A stretch of 64,000 bases of DNA, taken from positions 3,942-67,941 of the forward strand of contig DGDR01000038.1 in the NCBI GenBank assembly GCA_002385545.1, written 5' to 3'. This DNA is from Clostridium sp. UBA3947. GTDB taxonomy: Bacteria; Bacillota; Clostridia; Clostridiales; Clostridiaceae. Below the pieces are notes generated by a model, which saw only the letters and a list, made by a program, of their open reading frames with translations, searched no databases and had not been told where the DNA came from. Made by a program: the position numbers and the translations under genes. Positions 18,355-27,288 of this stretch are shown one piece after another; the first letter of the stretch is position 1, and each line of letters starts with the position of its first letter.

Positions 18355-19746
18355 ATGTTTGTAGGAAGAAAGTTTGAATTAGATCAACTTAATAAATTAT
18401 ATATGAGAGAAGGCTTTCAGTTAGTAATATTATATGGTCGAAGAAAGGTTGGAAAAACTGCTCTAATTAAGGAGTTTATAAAGGATAAATATTGTCTCTA
18501 TTATGCTCTTGATGAAAGCACTGAAGCTACTGCTATGGACAATTTTAACAAATTAATAAGTAGCTTCTTCAATATAGAAGAACTCTCTCCCCTTACTATT
18601 AGCTGGGAGAACTGCTTAAAAGCAATTGCAGATAATAGTGGAAATAAAAGGCTAGTGGTTGTTTTAGAAGAGCTTTCCTTTATAGCTCAAAACAATAGTT
18701 TATTTCTATCTCAACTGAAAAAAGCCATAGAATTCTTTTTTAAAGGTACTCAAATCTTTTTAATAATTAGCGGCTCCGCTAATGGATTCATGGAAAAGAC
18801 CTTCCTAAATCCAAAAAGCTCCCTTTATGGCCTGCAAACTGCTCAATTTAAAATAGAACCCTTTAGCTTTTATGAAAGCTCTCAGTTTTTCCCCAATCTT
18901 TCCATTGAAGATAAAATTATCTATTACTCTACCTTAGGTGGTATACCTCAATATTTAATGCAATTTGATTATAGTAAGGACTATGAGTCAAATGTAATGG
19001 AGTTTATCTTAAATAAAAGCTCCTATTTATATAATGAACCAGAAAATTATCTTAAAGCTCAGGTTGATGATATTAATTTTGCCAGTAAAATTTTATTAAT
19101 ACTTTCTAAGGGTGATTACAATCTAGAGAGATTCCATAATAAGAATGTGTCTGTTGGAGAAGATTTAATTTTAATGATAAAAAAGCTGAAAAAGCTAAAT
19201 ATAATTAGCCGCCGACGGTCAGTAGGAAAGAGTATAGTAAGACCTTGGACCTTTTATAGACTGGAAGATAATTTCTTTAGGTTTTGGTACAGATTTATTT
19301 ATAAAAACCGTGGATTAATCGATATGAACATGATTGTTTATTTGTTTCAAAATAAAATAAAAAGAGACTTAAACAGTCATATTGGTTATGTCTTTGAGGA
19401 AATATCAACAGAGTACCTAAAAAGGCTAAATGCTGAATATAAGCTTCCTTTTGTTTTTGAAACTATTGGCAGTTGGGTTGGATACAATCCAGTGCTTAGG
19501 AAGCCCTCCCAATTGGATATAGTGGCAACTAGTTATGATAGTGTACTAGTGGGTGAATGCAAATGGAGCCAAAGCTTAACCACTGTTGATGTGCTAGAAA
19601 ATCTTGTTCTAAAGTCTGAAACCTTAAAGTATAAAAACAAGTACTATTGCTTGTTTAGTAAATGCGGCTATGAGGACAAAGTTTTTGACTATGTTAAAAA
19701 TAAAGATAACTTCTATTTATTTACTCTAAAAGATATAGATAGCTAG
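18355..19746 (+). CDS. AAA+ ATPase with C-terminal DUF234 nuclease-like domain (COG1672)
   Basis: A 463-residue protein of the archaeal-ATPase/DUF234 type. Walker A GRRKVGKT is at 28-35 and a Walker B-like VVVLEEL segment near 103; a winged-helix middle region follows. The C-terminal half ends in a PD-(D/E)xK-like motif: D388 in QLDIVA, then E401 and K403 in GECKW. ATG at 18355 follows GGAGGTG; a GTG ten codons earlier precedes the ribosome binding site. The family is common, patchily distributed and of unknown physiological role; proposals include mobile-element or stress functions. Here it stands alone between core genes with no recognisable partner. Confidence 0.85.
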   Translation: MFVGRKFELDQLNKLYMREGFQLVILYGRRKVGKTALIKEFIKDKYCLYYALDESTEATAMDNFNKLISSFFNIEELSPLTISWENCLKAIADNSGNKRLVVVLEELSFIAQNNSLFLSQLKKAIEFFFKGTQIFLIISGSANGFMEKTFLNPKSSLYGLQTAQFKIEPFSFYESSQFFPNLSIEDKIIYYSTLGGIPQYLMQFDYSKDYESNVMEFILNKSSYLYNEPENYLKAQVDDINFASKILLILSKGDYNLERFHNKNVSVGEDLILMIKKLKKLNIISRRRSVGKSIVRPWTFYRLEDNFFRFWYRFIYKNRGLIDMNMIVYLFQNKIKRDLNSHIGYVFEEISTEYLKRLNAEYKLPFVFETIGSWVGYNPVLRKPSQLDIVATSYDSVLVGECKWSQSLTTVDVLENLVLKSETLKYKNKYYCLFSKCGYEDKVFDYVKNKDNFYLFTLKDIDS

Positions 19747-19831
19747 TTTTGTAAAAAAATTAAATATCATTGTATAAATTTCCTTACCTTGTCAATAATT
19801 TATGATATACAAAGGTAAAGGAAGTGATAAG

Positions 19832-20971
19832 ATGGAGAAAAATAAAAAGATTGGATTAGTTATTCTATTAGTAATAGGAATTCTCATATGTACATGGAGT
19901 ATCTATAACTCTGTTATAACCATGAATCAAAGCAGCAATTCTACTACAGAGCTAGCCAATAATACTACTTCTAACTCTAATAATAATGGCAGTCCTGTAA
20001 TAATTGACGATGACAATGATGATATTGATGACGACACCTCAACTACAAATAAAGAACCTTCCTCAGAGGAAGATGTTTTTAACAATGATCAAGATGAAAG
20101 CACAGAAAAGTATATCATTTACACTGTGGAAAAGGATGAAACCCTAAAGGATATATGCGAAAAATATGCTGATAACTGTCCTATTCCTGTTTTATCTAAG
20201 GCTATACTTAAAATAAACAATCTAAGCAGCTCTAGCAAAATTAGTGAAGGCAAAAAAATAAAAATACCTGAAAAATATATTAATACTGGTATAAAGTACA
20301 CTGTAAGAAGCGGTGATTCCCTTTCTTCTATTGCAATGCGTTTTATGAAGGATATTGATTATTCTGAAGCCTTAGAAATTATTAAGCAGGATAACTTCTT
20401 AACCTCTGATACTATAAAAATAGGTGATGAGCTATTCATCCGAGCCGACGACATATTAGAAGTTAATAATAAACTTGAAGATGAAGAGGACGAGGTTAAT
20501 GATTCTGATAAAAAAGCTTCTAAGAATAAGAAGGTTGAAGATAAAGACAGTGAAGCTACAAGCAAAAATCAAGATCAGACAGATAATAGTGCTGCTATGA
20601 ATTCCATTACTAATAGAATTGGTAACCTAGTAACCTATACAGTGAAGAAAAATGACACACTAAAATCTATCGCTGAAAATTATGACAGAACTTGTCCTGT
20701 TAATGTTGCTAGTAAAATAATTTTAGAAATTAATGGCTTGGAAAGTAGCTCAGATATAAAGGAAGGTATGAAAATTAAACTACCTGAAAGCTATTTATCT
20801 GAAGGTAGCATATACAAGGTAAAGGCTGGAGATACTCTATCCAATATAGTGATAGAAAATATGCCTGGAATTGATTATAACCTTGCTTTAAAGATTATTG
20901 TTGAAGACAATGATATTAAAAACTACACGATATATCCTAATCAAGAGCTATTTATAGCATCCATAGATTAA
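19832..20971 (+). CDS. Membrane-anchored protein with four LysM domains
   Basis: About 379 residues: one N-terminal membrane helix (about 8-25), a Ser/Thr/Asn-rich and then very acidic linker (30-92), and two pairs of LysM domains (about 97-146, 156-204, 268-317, 327-375). The pairs are separated by a lysine/glutamate-rich linker (212-262). Each pair has the same order: a longer repeat with a Cys-Pro pair (NCPIPV, TCPVNV), then a shorter one. This shows an internal duplication of a two-LysM unit. It should bind peptidoglycan or spore cortex glycan outside the membrane; no catalytic domain is present. ATG 19832 follows AAAGGAAG. Confidence 0.88.
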   Translation: MEKNKKIGLVILLVIGILICTWSIYNSVITMNQSSNSTTELANNTTSNSNNNGSPVIIDDDNDDIDDDTSTTNKEPSSEEDVFNNDQDESTEKYIIYTVEKDETLKDICEKYADNCPIPVLSKAILKINNLSSSSKISEGKKIKIPEKYINTGIKYTVRSGDSLSSIAMRFMKDIDYSEALEIIKQDNFLTSDTIKIGDELFIRADDILEVNNKLEDEEDEVNDSDKKASKNKKVEDKDSEATSKNQDQTDNSAAMNSITNRIGNLVTYTVKKNDTLKSIAENYDRTCPVNVASKIILEINGLESSSDIKEGMKIKLPESYLSEGSIYKVKAGDTLSNIVIENMPGIDYNLALKIIVEDNDIKNYTIYPNQELFIASID

Positions 20972-20973
20972 AG

Positions 20974-21009
20974 AAAAGCAGCCTCAACCATTGGTTTAAG
21001 GCTGCTTTT
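20974..21009. terminator. Bidirectional terminator between LysM gene and thrC
   Basis: An 11-bp outer stem (20974-20984 with 20999-21009) carries A and T runs on either side, and AACC/GGTT can extend it inside. The flanking genes converge here. Confidence 0.85.
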
Positions 21010-21038
21010 CAAAGTATATAAAAATAGGAGAAACACTA

Positions 21039-22529
21039 CTAGTTAATAGCGAGAATTTCTTTAACTACCTGCTTCATTTCATTCTTTGAGCAAACCTTTT
21101 TATGTAAAACAGGACGTTTTTCTATATCCTTCACCGCCTTTGGAATTTCCACACCGCTTAATTTGCACATTTCATTAATTAAAGCTATCTCGTTTATCTG
21201 CTTATATTTTTCATCAACAGCTCCCATTACTGCAGTGTTGAATTTGTACGGACTTGCTGTTGATGCAATAACAGTAGGAGTTGTGTCTTTAGTTTCAGCT
21301 ACATATTTTTTATAAGCTGTATAAGCCACAGCAGTATGAGTGTCTATTAAATAATTATCCTTTTGGAAAACCTCTCTTATAGCTTCAAAGGTTTCTTCTT
21401 CTGAAGCATATGCTCCAAATAAATCTTCTAATCCAGCCTTCATAGAAGAATCTATTTCATAGTATCCCTTGCTTGCAAGACTGTTCATTAAGTCTGTTAC
21501 CTTGTTAGTATCTTCTCCACTAAGGAAATACAATAAACGCTCAAGGTTGCTGGAGATTAGTATATCCATTGATGGTGAAGAGGTTAAAACAAATTCTCTT
21601 CTCTTATCGTAAACTCCTGTCCTAATGAAGTCATATAAAACTTTATTTTCGTTAGAAGCACAAATTAATTTATTTATAGGCAAACCCATCTTTTTGCCTA
21701 GATAAGCTGCAAGTATGTTACCGAAGTTTCCTGTTGGAACATCTATATTTACTTTATCCCCTAAGTTAATGTCGCCATTTCTAACCAGTGTTAAATAAGC
21801 ATAGAAATAATAAGCTACCTGTGGAACTAGTCTTCCTATATTTATAGAATTAGCTGAGGAAAACATACTATTGTTAAGCTCCATAGACTTTTTAAATTCC
21901 TCATCATTAAATATAGCTTTTACCCCATTTTGGGCATCGTCAAAATTGCCCTCTATACCAATTACATAGGCATTAGAGCCTTCATGGGTAGTCATTTGAA
22001 GTTTTTGAATTTGACTAACTCCGTTCTCTGGGAAAAATACTATAATTTTAATACCTTCTACATTTGAAAAGCCCTCTAAGGCTGCCTTACCAGTATCCCC
22101 TGAAGTAGCGGTAAGAATCACTACTTCTTTATTAATATTCTGCTTTTTAAGAGATGTGGTAAGTAAATGAGGCAAAATTGAAAGAGCCATATCTTTAAAG
22201 GCTATAGTTGGACCATGGAAAAGCTCTAAGAAATATGCACCACCAGCTTTTCTTAAGGGTGCTATCTCCTCATGGTCAAACTTCTTATCGTAAGCCTTGT
22301 TTACACAGTTCATTAGTTCCTCTTCAGTGAAGTCTGTAAGGAACTCTTTCATTACTGTGTAGGCAACTTCCTTATAACCCATGTTCACCATAGAGCTTAA
22401 ATCTACAGACAATTTTGGTATGGCATTTGGTACGTAAAGACCTCCATCTGGTGCAATTCCAGCAATTATAGCTTGGCTAGAGCTAATAAGCTCCCCATTA
22501 CCTCTAGTACTTTTATATAAAACTGACAT
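21039..22529 (-). CDS. thrC: Threonine synthase
   Basis: A 496-residue PLP enzyme that converts O-phosphohomoserine to threonine. The N-terminal LYKSTRGN segment, the PLP lysine K112 in TIAFKDMALS, and the glycine-rich phosphate loop ATSGDTGKAAL near 145 are all present; the length is that of the longer (yeast/E. coli-like) threonine synthase class. ATG 22529 follows GGGAGTG; the TTG five codons upstream is in the ribosome binding site. It lies 4 bp after the candidate homoserine kinase gene, so it is the last gene of hom-kinase-thrC. Confidence 0.94.
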   Translation of the reverse strand: MSVLYKSTRGNGELISSSQAIIAGIAPDGGLYVPNAIPKLSVDLSSMVNMGYKEVAYTVMKEFLTDFTEEELMNCVNKAYDKKFDHEEIAPLRKAGGAYFLELFHGPTIAFKDMALSILPHLLTTSLKKQNINKEVVILTATSGDTGKAALEGFSNVEGIKIIVFFPENGVSQIQKLQMTTHEGSNAYVIGIEGNFDDAQNGVKAIFNDEEFKKSMELNNSMFSSANSINIGRLVPQVAYYFYAYLTLVRNGDINLGDKVNIDVPTGNFGNILAAYLGKKMGLPINKLICASNENKVLYDFIRTGVYDKRREFVLTSSPSMDILISSNLERLLYFLSGEDTNKVTDLMNSLASKGYYEIDSSMKAGLEDLFGAYASEEETFEAIREVFQKDNYLIDTHTAVAYTAYKKYVAETKDTTPTVIASTASPYKFNTAVMGAVDEKYKQINEIALINEMCKLSGVEIPKAVKDIEKRPVLHKKVCSKNEMKQVVKEILAIN

Positions 22530-22533
22530 ATAA

Positions 22534-23742
22534 TCACTCCCCAATAAAATAATCCATTAACTTATAGCCCTCTTGGAAGAATAAGCCTGACTTAGCCGCT
22601 CCATCTTCATCAAAGTTATAAGGATTTTCCTTAATCATTCTACTATCATATATTAAAAATGGTACCGGATCACTGGTATGAGTTCTCAGTGATAAAGGTG
22701 TTGGATGGTCCGGCAAAACCATAATTCTATAATCTTCAGATTGTTTACCTAATTCCTGTATTAAGTAGCCCGCAATTTTCTCATCTATTAGCTCTATTGA
22801 CTTAACCTTGTTATCTCTTTCATTTCTATGTCCACACTCATCTGGGGCCTCAATATGAATATATACAAAATCATTACCATTGCTCAAGGCTTCCAAAGCT
22901 GCCTTAGCCTTTCCAGTATAATTAGTGTGTATATTTCCTGTGGCACCTTCTACTTCTATTACCTGAAGATCCGCACATTTTCCTATACCTTTAATTAAAT
23001 CCACTGCAGATATAACAGCTCCCTTTAGTCCATACTTTTCAGGGAATTTTGTTAGTAGTGGCTTTTTACCTTCACCCCATATCCATATGGAATTTGCAGG
23101 CTTTAAGCCTCTTTTTATTCTATCTTGGTTAATAGGATGATTTTCTAATATAGCTACGCTTTTCTCCATCATTTCTAAAATAACTCCACTATCCTTACCG
23201 GTAGGCAAATATTCCTCAATCCTTCTACCAATAATATCATGAGGGGGTATTAGCTTATAATCTGAAGGAGCTTTATCCCAAACCAAAAGATGTCTATAGC
23301 TTATCCCAGGATAGAGCTTCATAGCATCAGTTTCAAGCTCCTTTTTTAAAGCTTCAATTAAAACAGCTGCCTCCTCTGTAGTTATTTCATCTGCACTGTG
23401 ATCTAGCATAATTCTATCCTTATAACTTTCTGCCTCCGATAAAGTAACCACATTGCATCTAAAGGTTACGTCTGTATCCTTTAAGTCAATTCCCATACTA
23501 GCTGCCTCAAAGGGTGAACGTCCAGTATAATAGAGCTCTGGATTATAACCCATTACAGCTAAATTGGCTGTATCACTTCCTGGAGGCATCCCCTGTGGTA
23601 TTGTACTTACTAAACCAACCTCTCCTTTAGCTGCAAGATAATCAAAATTTGGTGTTTTGGCGTATTGCAGAGGTGTTTTGCTTCCAAGTTCTTCTACTTT
23701 ATAATCGGCCATACCATCTGCAAGGATAACTACGTATTTCAA
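22534..23742 (-). CDS. Phosphoglycerate-mutase-like protein, proposed homoserine kinase (ApgM family)
   Basis: A 402-residue member of the cofactor-independent phosphoglycerate mutase/alkaline phosphatase superfamily. The metal/Ser motifs are visible: ILADGMAD near residue 6, GSDTANLAVMGYNP with the catalytic Ser near 56, and DHPTPLSLRTHTSDPVP near the C-terminus. Archaeal relatives are phosphoglycerate mutases. A bacterial branch found between hom and thrC in genomes without thrB is catalogued as a proposed homoserine kinase, and this gene is exactly in that position. No GHMP-type thrB lies in the window. The TTG start follows GGGGGT; hom ends 12 bp upstream. The kinase role is context-based, not proved. 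Confidence 0.8.
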   Translation of the reverse strand: MKYVVILADGMADYKVEELGSKTPLQYAKTPNFDYLAAKGEVGLVSTIPQGMPPGSDTANLAVMGYNPELYYTGRSPFEAASMGIDLKDTDVTFRCNVVTLSEAESYKDRIMLDHSADEITTEEAAVLIEALKKELETDAMKLYPGISYRHLLVWDKAPSDYKLIPPHDIIGRRIEEYLPTGKDSGVILEMMEKSVAILENHPINQDRIKRGLKPANSIWIWGEGKKPLLTKFPEKYGLKGAVISAVDLIKGIGKCADLQVIEVEGATGNIHTNYTGKAKAALEALSNGNDFVYIHIEAPDECGHRNERDNKVKSIELIDEKIAGYLIQELGKQSEDYRIMVLPDHPTPLSLRTHTSDPVPFLIYDSRMIKENPYNFDEDGAAKSGLFFQEGYKLMDYFIGE

Positions 23743-23754
23743 AAAAAGACCCCC

Positions 23755-25041
23755 TTAAATATTTTCTACCCTAATTATGTTCTCTACTTTAATAACTGAA
23801 GGTAATTCTTTAATTTCCTTAATGGCTTCATTTATATTCCTTTCAAGAGTTTCGTGAGTAATGAATACTAAAGGTACTTCCTTTTCATTTTTACCCTTTT
23901 GAATTACACTAGCTAAGCTTACACCATTTTTACCAAATATAGAGGAAATATCCGCCAAAGTTCCTGGGTTATCTAATACAGCAAATCTTAGATAGTATTT
24001 ACATACAGTATCATCCATACTTTGAACCTTAAACTGACAATTAGCCTCCTTCTTTGCTGGAGCTGTATAATCATCTATACCATTTCTCAATACAGAGATA
24101 ATATCTCCAACTACTGCACTACCTGTAGGTAAATCCCCAGCTCCTTTTCCGTAAAGCATTAAGTCTCCTACTGCATTTCCTTTAATGAAAATAGCATTAA
24201 AGGCATCATTTACATTAGCTAGTGGATGTTTAGAAGGAATCATAGCTGGATGTACTCTAAGCTCCAGTTCACCGTTCTTTTCCTTTGCTATAGCTAATAG
24301 CTTAATAGTATATCCAAATTCCTTTGCGTATTGAATATCCACAGCAGTAATTCCTGTAATACCTTCTCTATATATGGAATCTACATGGACTATACTATTG
24401 AAGGATAAATCGCTTAATATGGCTAGCTTATACATAGCATCATAACCTTCTATATCTGAAGTTGGATCAGCTTCAGCAAAACCTAACTCTTGAGCTAGCT
24501 TAAGAGCCTCATCAAACTCCATGCCTTCATGAGACATTCTTGTAAGAATAAAGTTAGTAGTACCATTTATAATTCCTAATATTTCAACAATTTTGTTTGC
24601 AGTTAAACTCTCACTTATTGCGTTGATTATAGGAATACCACCAGCTACACTGGCCTCAAAGTAAAGCATTACTCCTTCCCTTTTAGCTGCCTCCAAAATC
24701 TCCTTACCCTGAGTAGCTAAAAGGAACTTATTTGCTGTTACCACATGCTTCTTCCTACTAATAGCTTTTAATATATAGTCTTTAGCTGGCTCTACACCAC
24801 CCATAAGTTCCACAACAATCCTAATGCTGTCATCCTCTAATATGTCATTAAAATCTGTTGTTATTATCTCTTCAGGGACATCCACATTTCTAGCTTTATT
24901 TTTATTTCTTACAAGAATTTTAGCCACTTCAATTTCATAGCCGGATCTTATGCTAATTTCTTCTCTATTTTTGTCAAGTATCTTCCATACTCCACTTCCT
25001 ACATTTCCTAGACCCAAAATTGCAATTCTAACTTTCTTCAT
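23755..25041 (-). CDS. hom: Homoserine dehydrogenase
   Basis: A 428-residue monofunctional homoserine dehydrogenase: NAD(P)-binding GLGNVG (10-15), the conserved GGIPIINAI and GIINGTTNFIL stretches, catalytic-region ADPTSDIEG, and a C-terminal ACT domain (about 350-428) for threonine feedback. It reduces aspartate semialdehyde to homoserine. The ATG follows AGGGAGG by about nine bases. It is first in hom-kinase-thrC and begins 68 bp after aconitase on the same strand, with a hairpin in the gap, so read-through from the aconitase promoter is possible. Confidence 0.95.
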   Translation of the reverse strand: MKKVRIAILGLGNVGSGVWKILDKNREEISIRSGYEIEVAKILVRNKNKARNVDVPEEIITTDFNDILEDDSIRIVVELMGGVEPAKDYILKAISRKKHVVTANKFLLATQGKEILEAAKREGVMLYFEASVAGGIPIINAISESLTANKIVEILGIINGTTNFILTRMSHEGMEFDEALKLAQELGFAEADPTSDIEGYDAMYKLAILSDLSFNSIVHVDSIYREGITGITAVDIQYAKEFGYTIKLLAIAKEKNGELELRVHPAMIPSKHPLANVNDAFNAIFIKGNAVGDLMLYGKGAGDLPTGSAVVGDIISVLRNGIDDYTAPAKKEANCQFKVQSMDDTVCKYYLRFAVLDNPGTLADISSIFGKNGVSLASVIQKGKNEKEVPLVFITHETLERNINEAIKEIKELPSVIKVENIIRVENI

Positions 25042-25069
25042 AAAAAATAGCCTCCCTTATTACTATACA

Positions 25070-25101
25070 GCAATAAGCCAAGCCTAGACTTGACTTATTG
25101 C
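25070..25101 (-). other. Hairpin between aconitase and hom, no T run
   Basis: GCAATAAG (25070-25077) and CTTATTGC (25094-25101) with an inner CAAG/CTTG stem. There is no T tract on the minus strand, so it is not a normal intrinsic terminator. It may be an mRNA processing or stability element. Confidence 0.4.
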
Positions 25102-25109
25102 ATACTATA

Positions 25110-27032
25110 CTATTGTTGTGCCACAACCATATTTAATAGGCCACCTGATTTTAGCATCTTTCTTTGTCTTTCCGTTACTAATAAAGCCATTTCGTATTCT
25201 GTGTTTTGGGTAAGATTTTTCACAATTACCTTCTCGCTTTCAACCTGCTTTTCGGCATTTTCAATAACAAGCTCATCAAAAACCTGAATACTATCATAAT
25301 CCTCTTCATTAATAAATACCAAAGGTATAATTCCATTGTTAATTAAGTTGTCTCTGTGAATTCTAGCAAAGGACTTAGCCATAACAGCTTTTACTCCCAA
25401 GTATAAAGGTGCAAGAGCGGCATGCTCTCTGCTAGAGCCCTGTCCGTAGTTAGAACCTCCAACAATAATACCTCTGCCGTTTTCCTTAGCCTTCTTTGGA
25501 AATTCACTATCGCAAGGAACTAAGCAAAAATCAGCTAAATAAGGTATATTAGATCTAAATGGAAGTAACCTAGCGTTAGAAGGCATAATATGGTCAGTAG
25601 TAATATTATCTCCTACCTTAGTAAGAACTTTTCCCTCAACCTTTGAAGCAAGAGGCTTACCCTTAGGGAAAGGTTTAATATTTGGCCCTCTCTTTACTTC
25701 CACTTTGCTACCATCTTCTGCTGGTGGTACTATGAGGTTATCATTAATAATAAACTCCTCTGGCATTGAAATATCATAATCTTCACCAAGATCTCTAGGA
25801 TCTGTTATTACTCCTGTAATTGCAGAAGCCGCTGCCACCTCTGGGCTAACTAAATAAACATCAGCATTGGCAGTTCCAGATCTACCTTGGAAGTTTCTGT
25901 TAAAGGTTCTTAAGGAAACTCCATTTGTGGCTGGTGCTTGCCCCATACCTATACAAGGACCACATGAGCTTTCAAGTAGTCTTGCTCCTGAAGATATAAA
26001 TACCTCTAAGGCACCATTATGAGCCAAAGTAGTTAATACTTGCTTTGATCCTGGTGAAATTACTAGAGAAACCTCTTCTGCCACAGTATGACCATCTAAA
26101 ATAGATGCCACCTTCATCATATCCACATAAGAGGAGTTTGTACAACTACCTATTGCTACTTGGTTTACCTTTACTCCCTTTAATTCTCTAACAGGCTTCA
26201 CATTATCAGGACTGTGAGGACAAGCAATTAAAGGTTCTAATTCAGATAAGTTGATTTCTATTTCCCCATCATAAACTGCATCTTCATCGGCCTTGAGCTC
26301 TACAAAATCCTTCTCTCTGCCTTGAGCCTTAAGATACTCTAAGGTTCTTTCATCACTTGGGAAGATGGAAGTAGTTGCCCCTAGCTCAGCTCCCATGTTG
26401 GTTATAGTGGCTCTCTGAGGAACTGTTAAGGTTTTAACTCCCTCTCCACTGTATTCAAAAACTTTACCTACTCCGCCTTTAACAGAAAGTCTCCTTAAAA
26501 GTTCTAATATAATATCCTTAGCTGAAACCCAAGGTCTTAGAGCTCCTGTTAGCTTTACCCTTATTACCTCAGGCATATTTAAATAGTATTCTCCACCGCC
26601 CATAGCCACAGCTACGTCTAATCCGCCAGCACCAATAGCTAACATTCCTATTCCACCACCGGTTGGAGTATGACTATCGGAACCTAACAAAGTTTCTCCT
26701 GGAACACCAAATCTTTCTAAATGTACTTGGTGACATATTCCATTACCAGGCTTGGAAAAATATATCCCATGTTTTTTTGCAACGGTTTGAATATATAAAT
26801 GATCATCTGCGTTTTCTGGACCAGCTTGTAGCATATTGTGATCAATATAGGCTACAGATCTTTTGGTCTTTACCCTATCTATGCCCATAGCTTCGAACTG
26901 AAGATATGCCATAGTACCTGTTGAATCTTGAGTCAAGGTCTGGTCTATACGAATTGCAATTTCTTCGCCTTTAACCATATTCCCTTTTACAAGATGCGAC
27001 TTTATTATTTTTTGTACAACATTATTTCCCAC
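25110..27032 (-). CDS. acn: Aconitate hydratase
   Basis: A 640-residue aconitase that interconverts citrate and isocitrate through a [4Fe-4S] cluster. The three cluster cysteines are in GSCTNSS (one) and SSCGPCIGMG (two). Active-site segments include GSDSHTPTGGG, RSGTANADVYL and the C-terminal GSNYGQGSSREHAA. The length is that of the compact mitochondrial-like class, not the 900-residue AcnA. GTG 27032 is chosen because it lies seven bases from GGAGG; the ATG two codons earlier is only one base from it. The upstream promoter has a candidate cre site. With ferredoxin-dependent 2-oxoacid oxidoreductase it would supply 2-oxoglutarate for glutamate and arginine. Confidence 0.95.
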   Translation of the reverse strand: MGNNVVQKIIKSHLVKGNMVKGEEIAIRIDQTLTQDSTGTMAYLQFEAMGIDRVKTKRSVAYIDHNMLQAGPENADDHLYIQTVAKKHGIYFSKPGNGICHQVHLERFGVPGETLLGSDSHTPTGGGIGMLAIGAGGLDVAVAMGGGEYYLNMPEVIRVKLTGALRPWVSAKDIILELLRRLSVKGGVGKVFEYSGEGVKTLTVPQRATITNMGAELGATTSIFPSDERTLEYLKAQGREKDFVELKADEDAVYDGEIEINLSELEPLIACPHSPDNVKPVRELKGVKVNQVAIGSCTNSSYVDMMKVASILDGHTVAEEVSLVISPGSKQVLTTLAHNGALEVFISSGARLLESSCGPCIGMGQAPATNGVSLRTFNRNFQGRSGTANADVYLVSPEVAAASAITGVITDPRDLGEDYDISMPEEFIINDNLIVPPAEDGSKVEVKRGPNIKPFPKGKPLASKVEGKVLTKVGDNITTDHIMPSNARLLPFRSNIPYLADFCLVPCDSEFPKKAKENGRGIIVGGSNYGQGSSREHAALAPLYLGVKAVMAKSFARIHRDNLINNGIIPLVFINEEDYDSIQVFDELVIENAEKQVESEKVIVKNLTQNTEYEMALLVTERQRKMLKSGGLLNMVVAQQ

Positions 27033-27139
27033 TGCCATACCTCCATTTGAAATCCATATCTTCTGTTGAGATATGAATATTTATGCATACTTTTTGCAAA
27101 TTAGATTTTCTAAATTAATCACTGCTAGATATATTGAGA

Positions 27140-27168
27140 ATTTTATCATACTTTTAATATGATATCAA
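27140..27168 (-). promoter_or_regulatory. Aconitase promoter
   Basis: On the minus strand TTGATA (27163-27168) and TAAAAT (27140-27145) are 17 bases apart, giving an untranslated leader of about 100 bases. Confidence 0.65.
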
Positions 27169-27191
27169 TTATTTTTAATACTGTGGCAATT

Positions 27192-27206
27192 TTGATAGCG
27201 TTTTCT
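27192..27206 (-). promoter_or_regulatory. Candidate cre (CcpA) site upstream of aconitase
   Basis: AGAAAACGCTATCA on the minus strand differs from the cre pattern TGNAARCGNWWWCA only at its first base. It lies about 25 bases upstream of the -35. Carbon catabolite control of aconitase is known in Gram-positive bacteria, but a single near-match is weak proof. Confidence 0.4.
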
Positions 27207-27229
27207 TTTTACTTTATTAATAAATTCTC

Positions 27230-27262
27230 AAAAAAACACTGAAAGTGACATACTTTCAGTGT
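27230..27262 (-). terminator. Terminator after argC
   Basis: An 11-bp stem (27236-27246 with 27252-27262) with a 5-base loop; on the minus strand six T follow. It lies 27 bases past the argC stop. Confidence 0.88.
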
Positions 27263-27288
27263 AAAGGGGAAAATTATCTAAACCGCTA

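Noticed and set aside
27101..27120. CodY-like box near aconitase
   Set aside because: Only about 9 of 15 bases fit the consensus, not better than AT-rich background.
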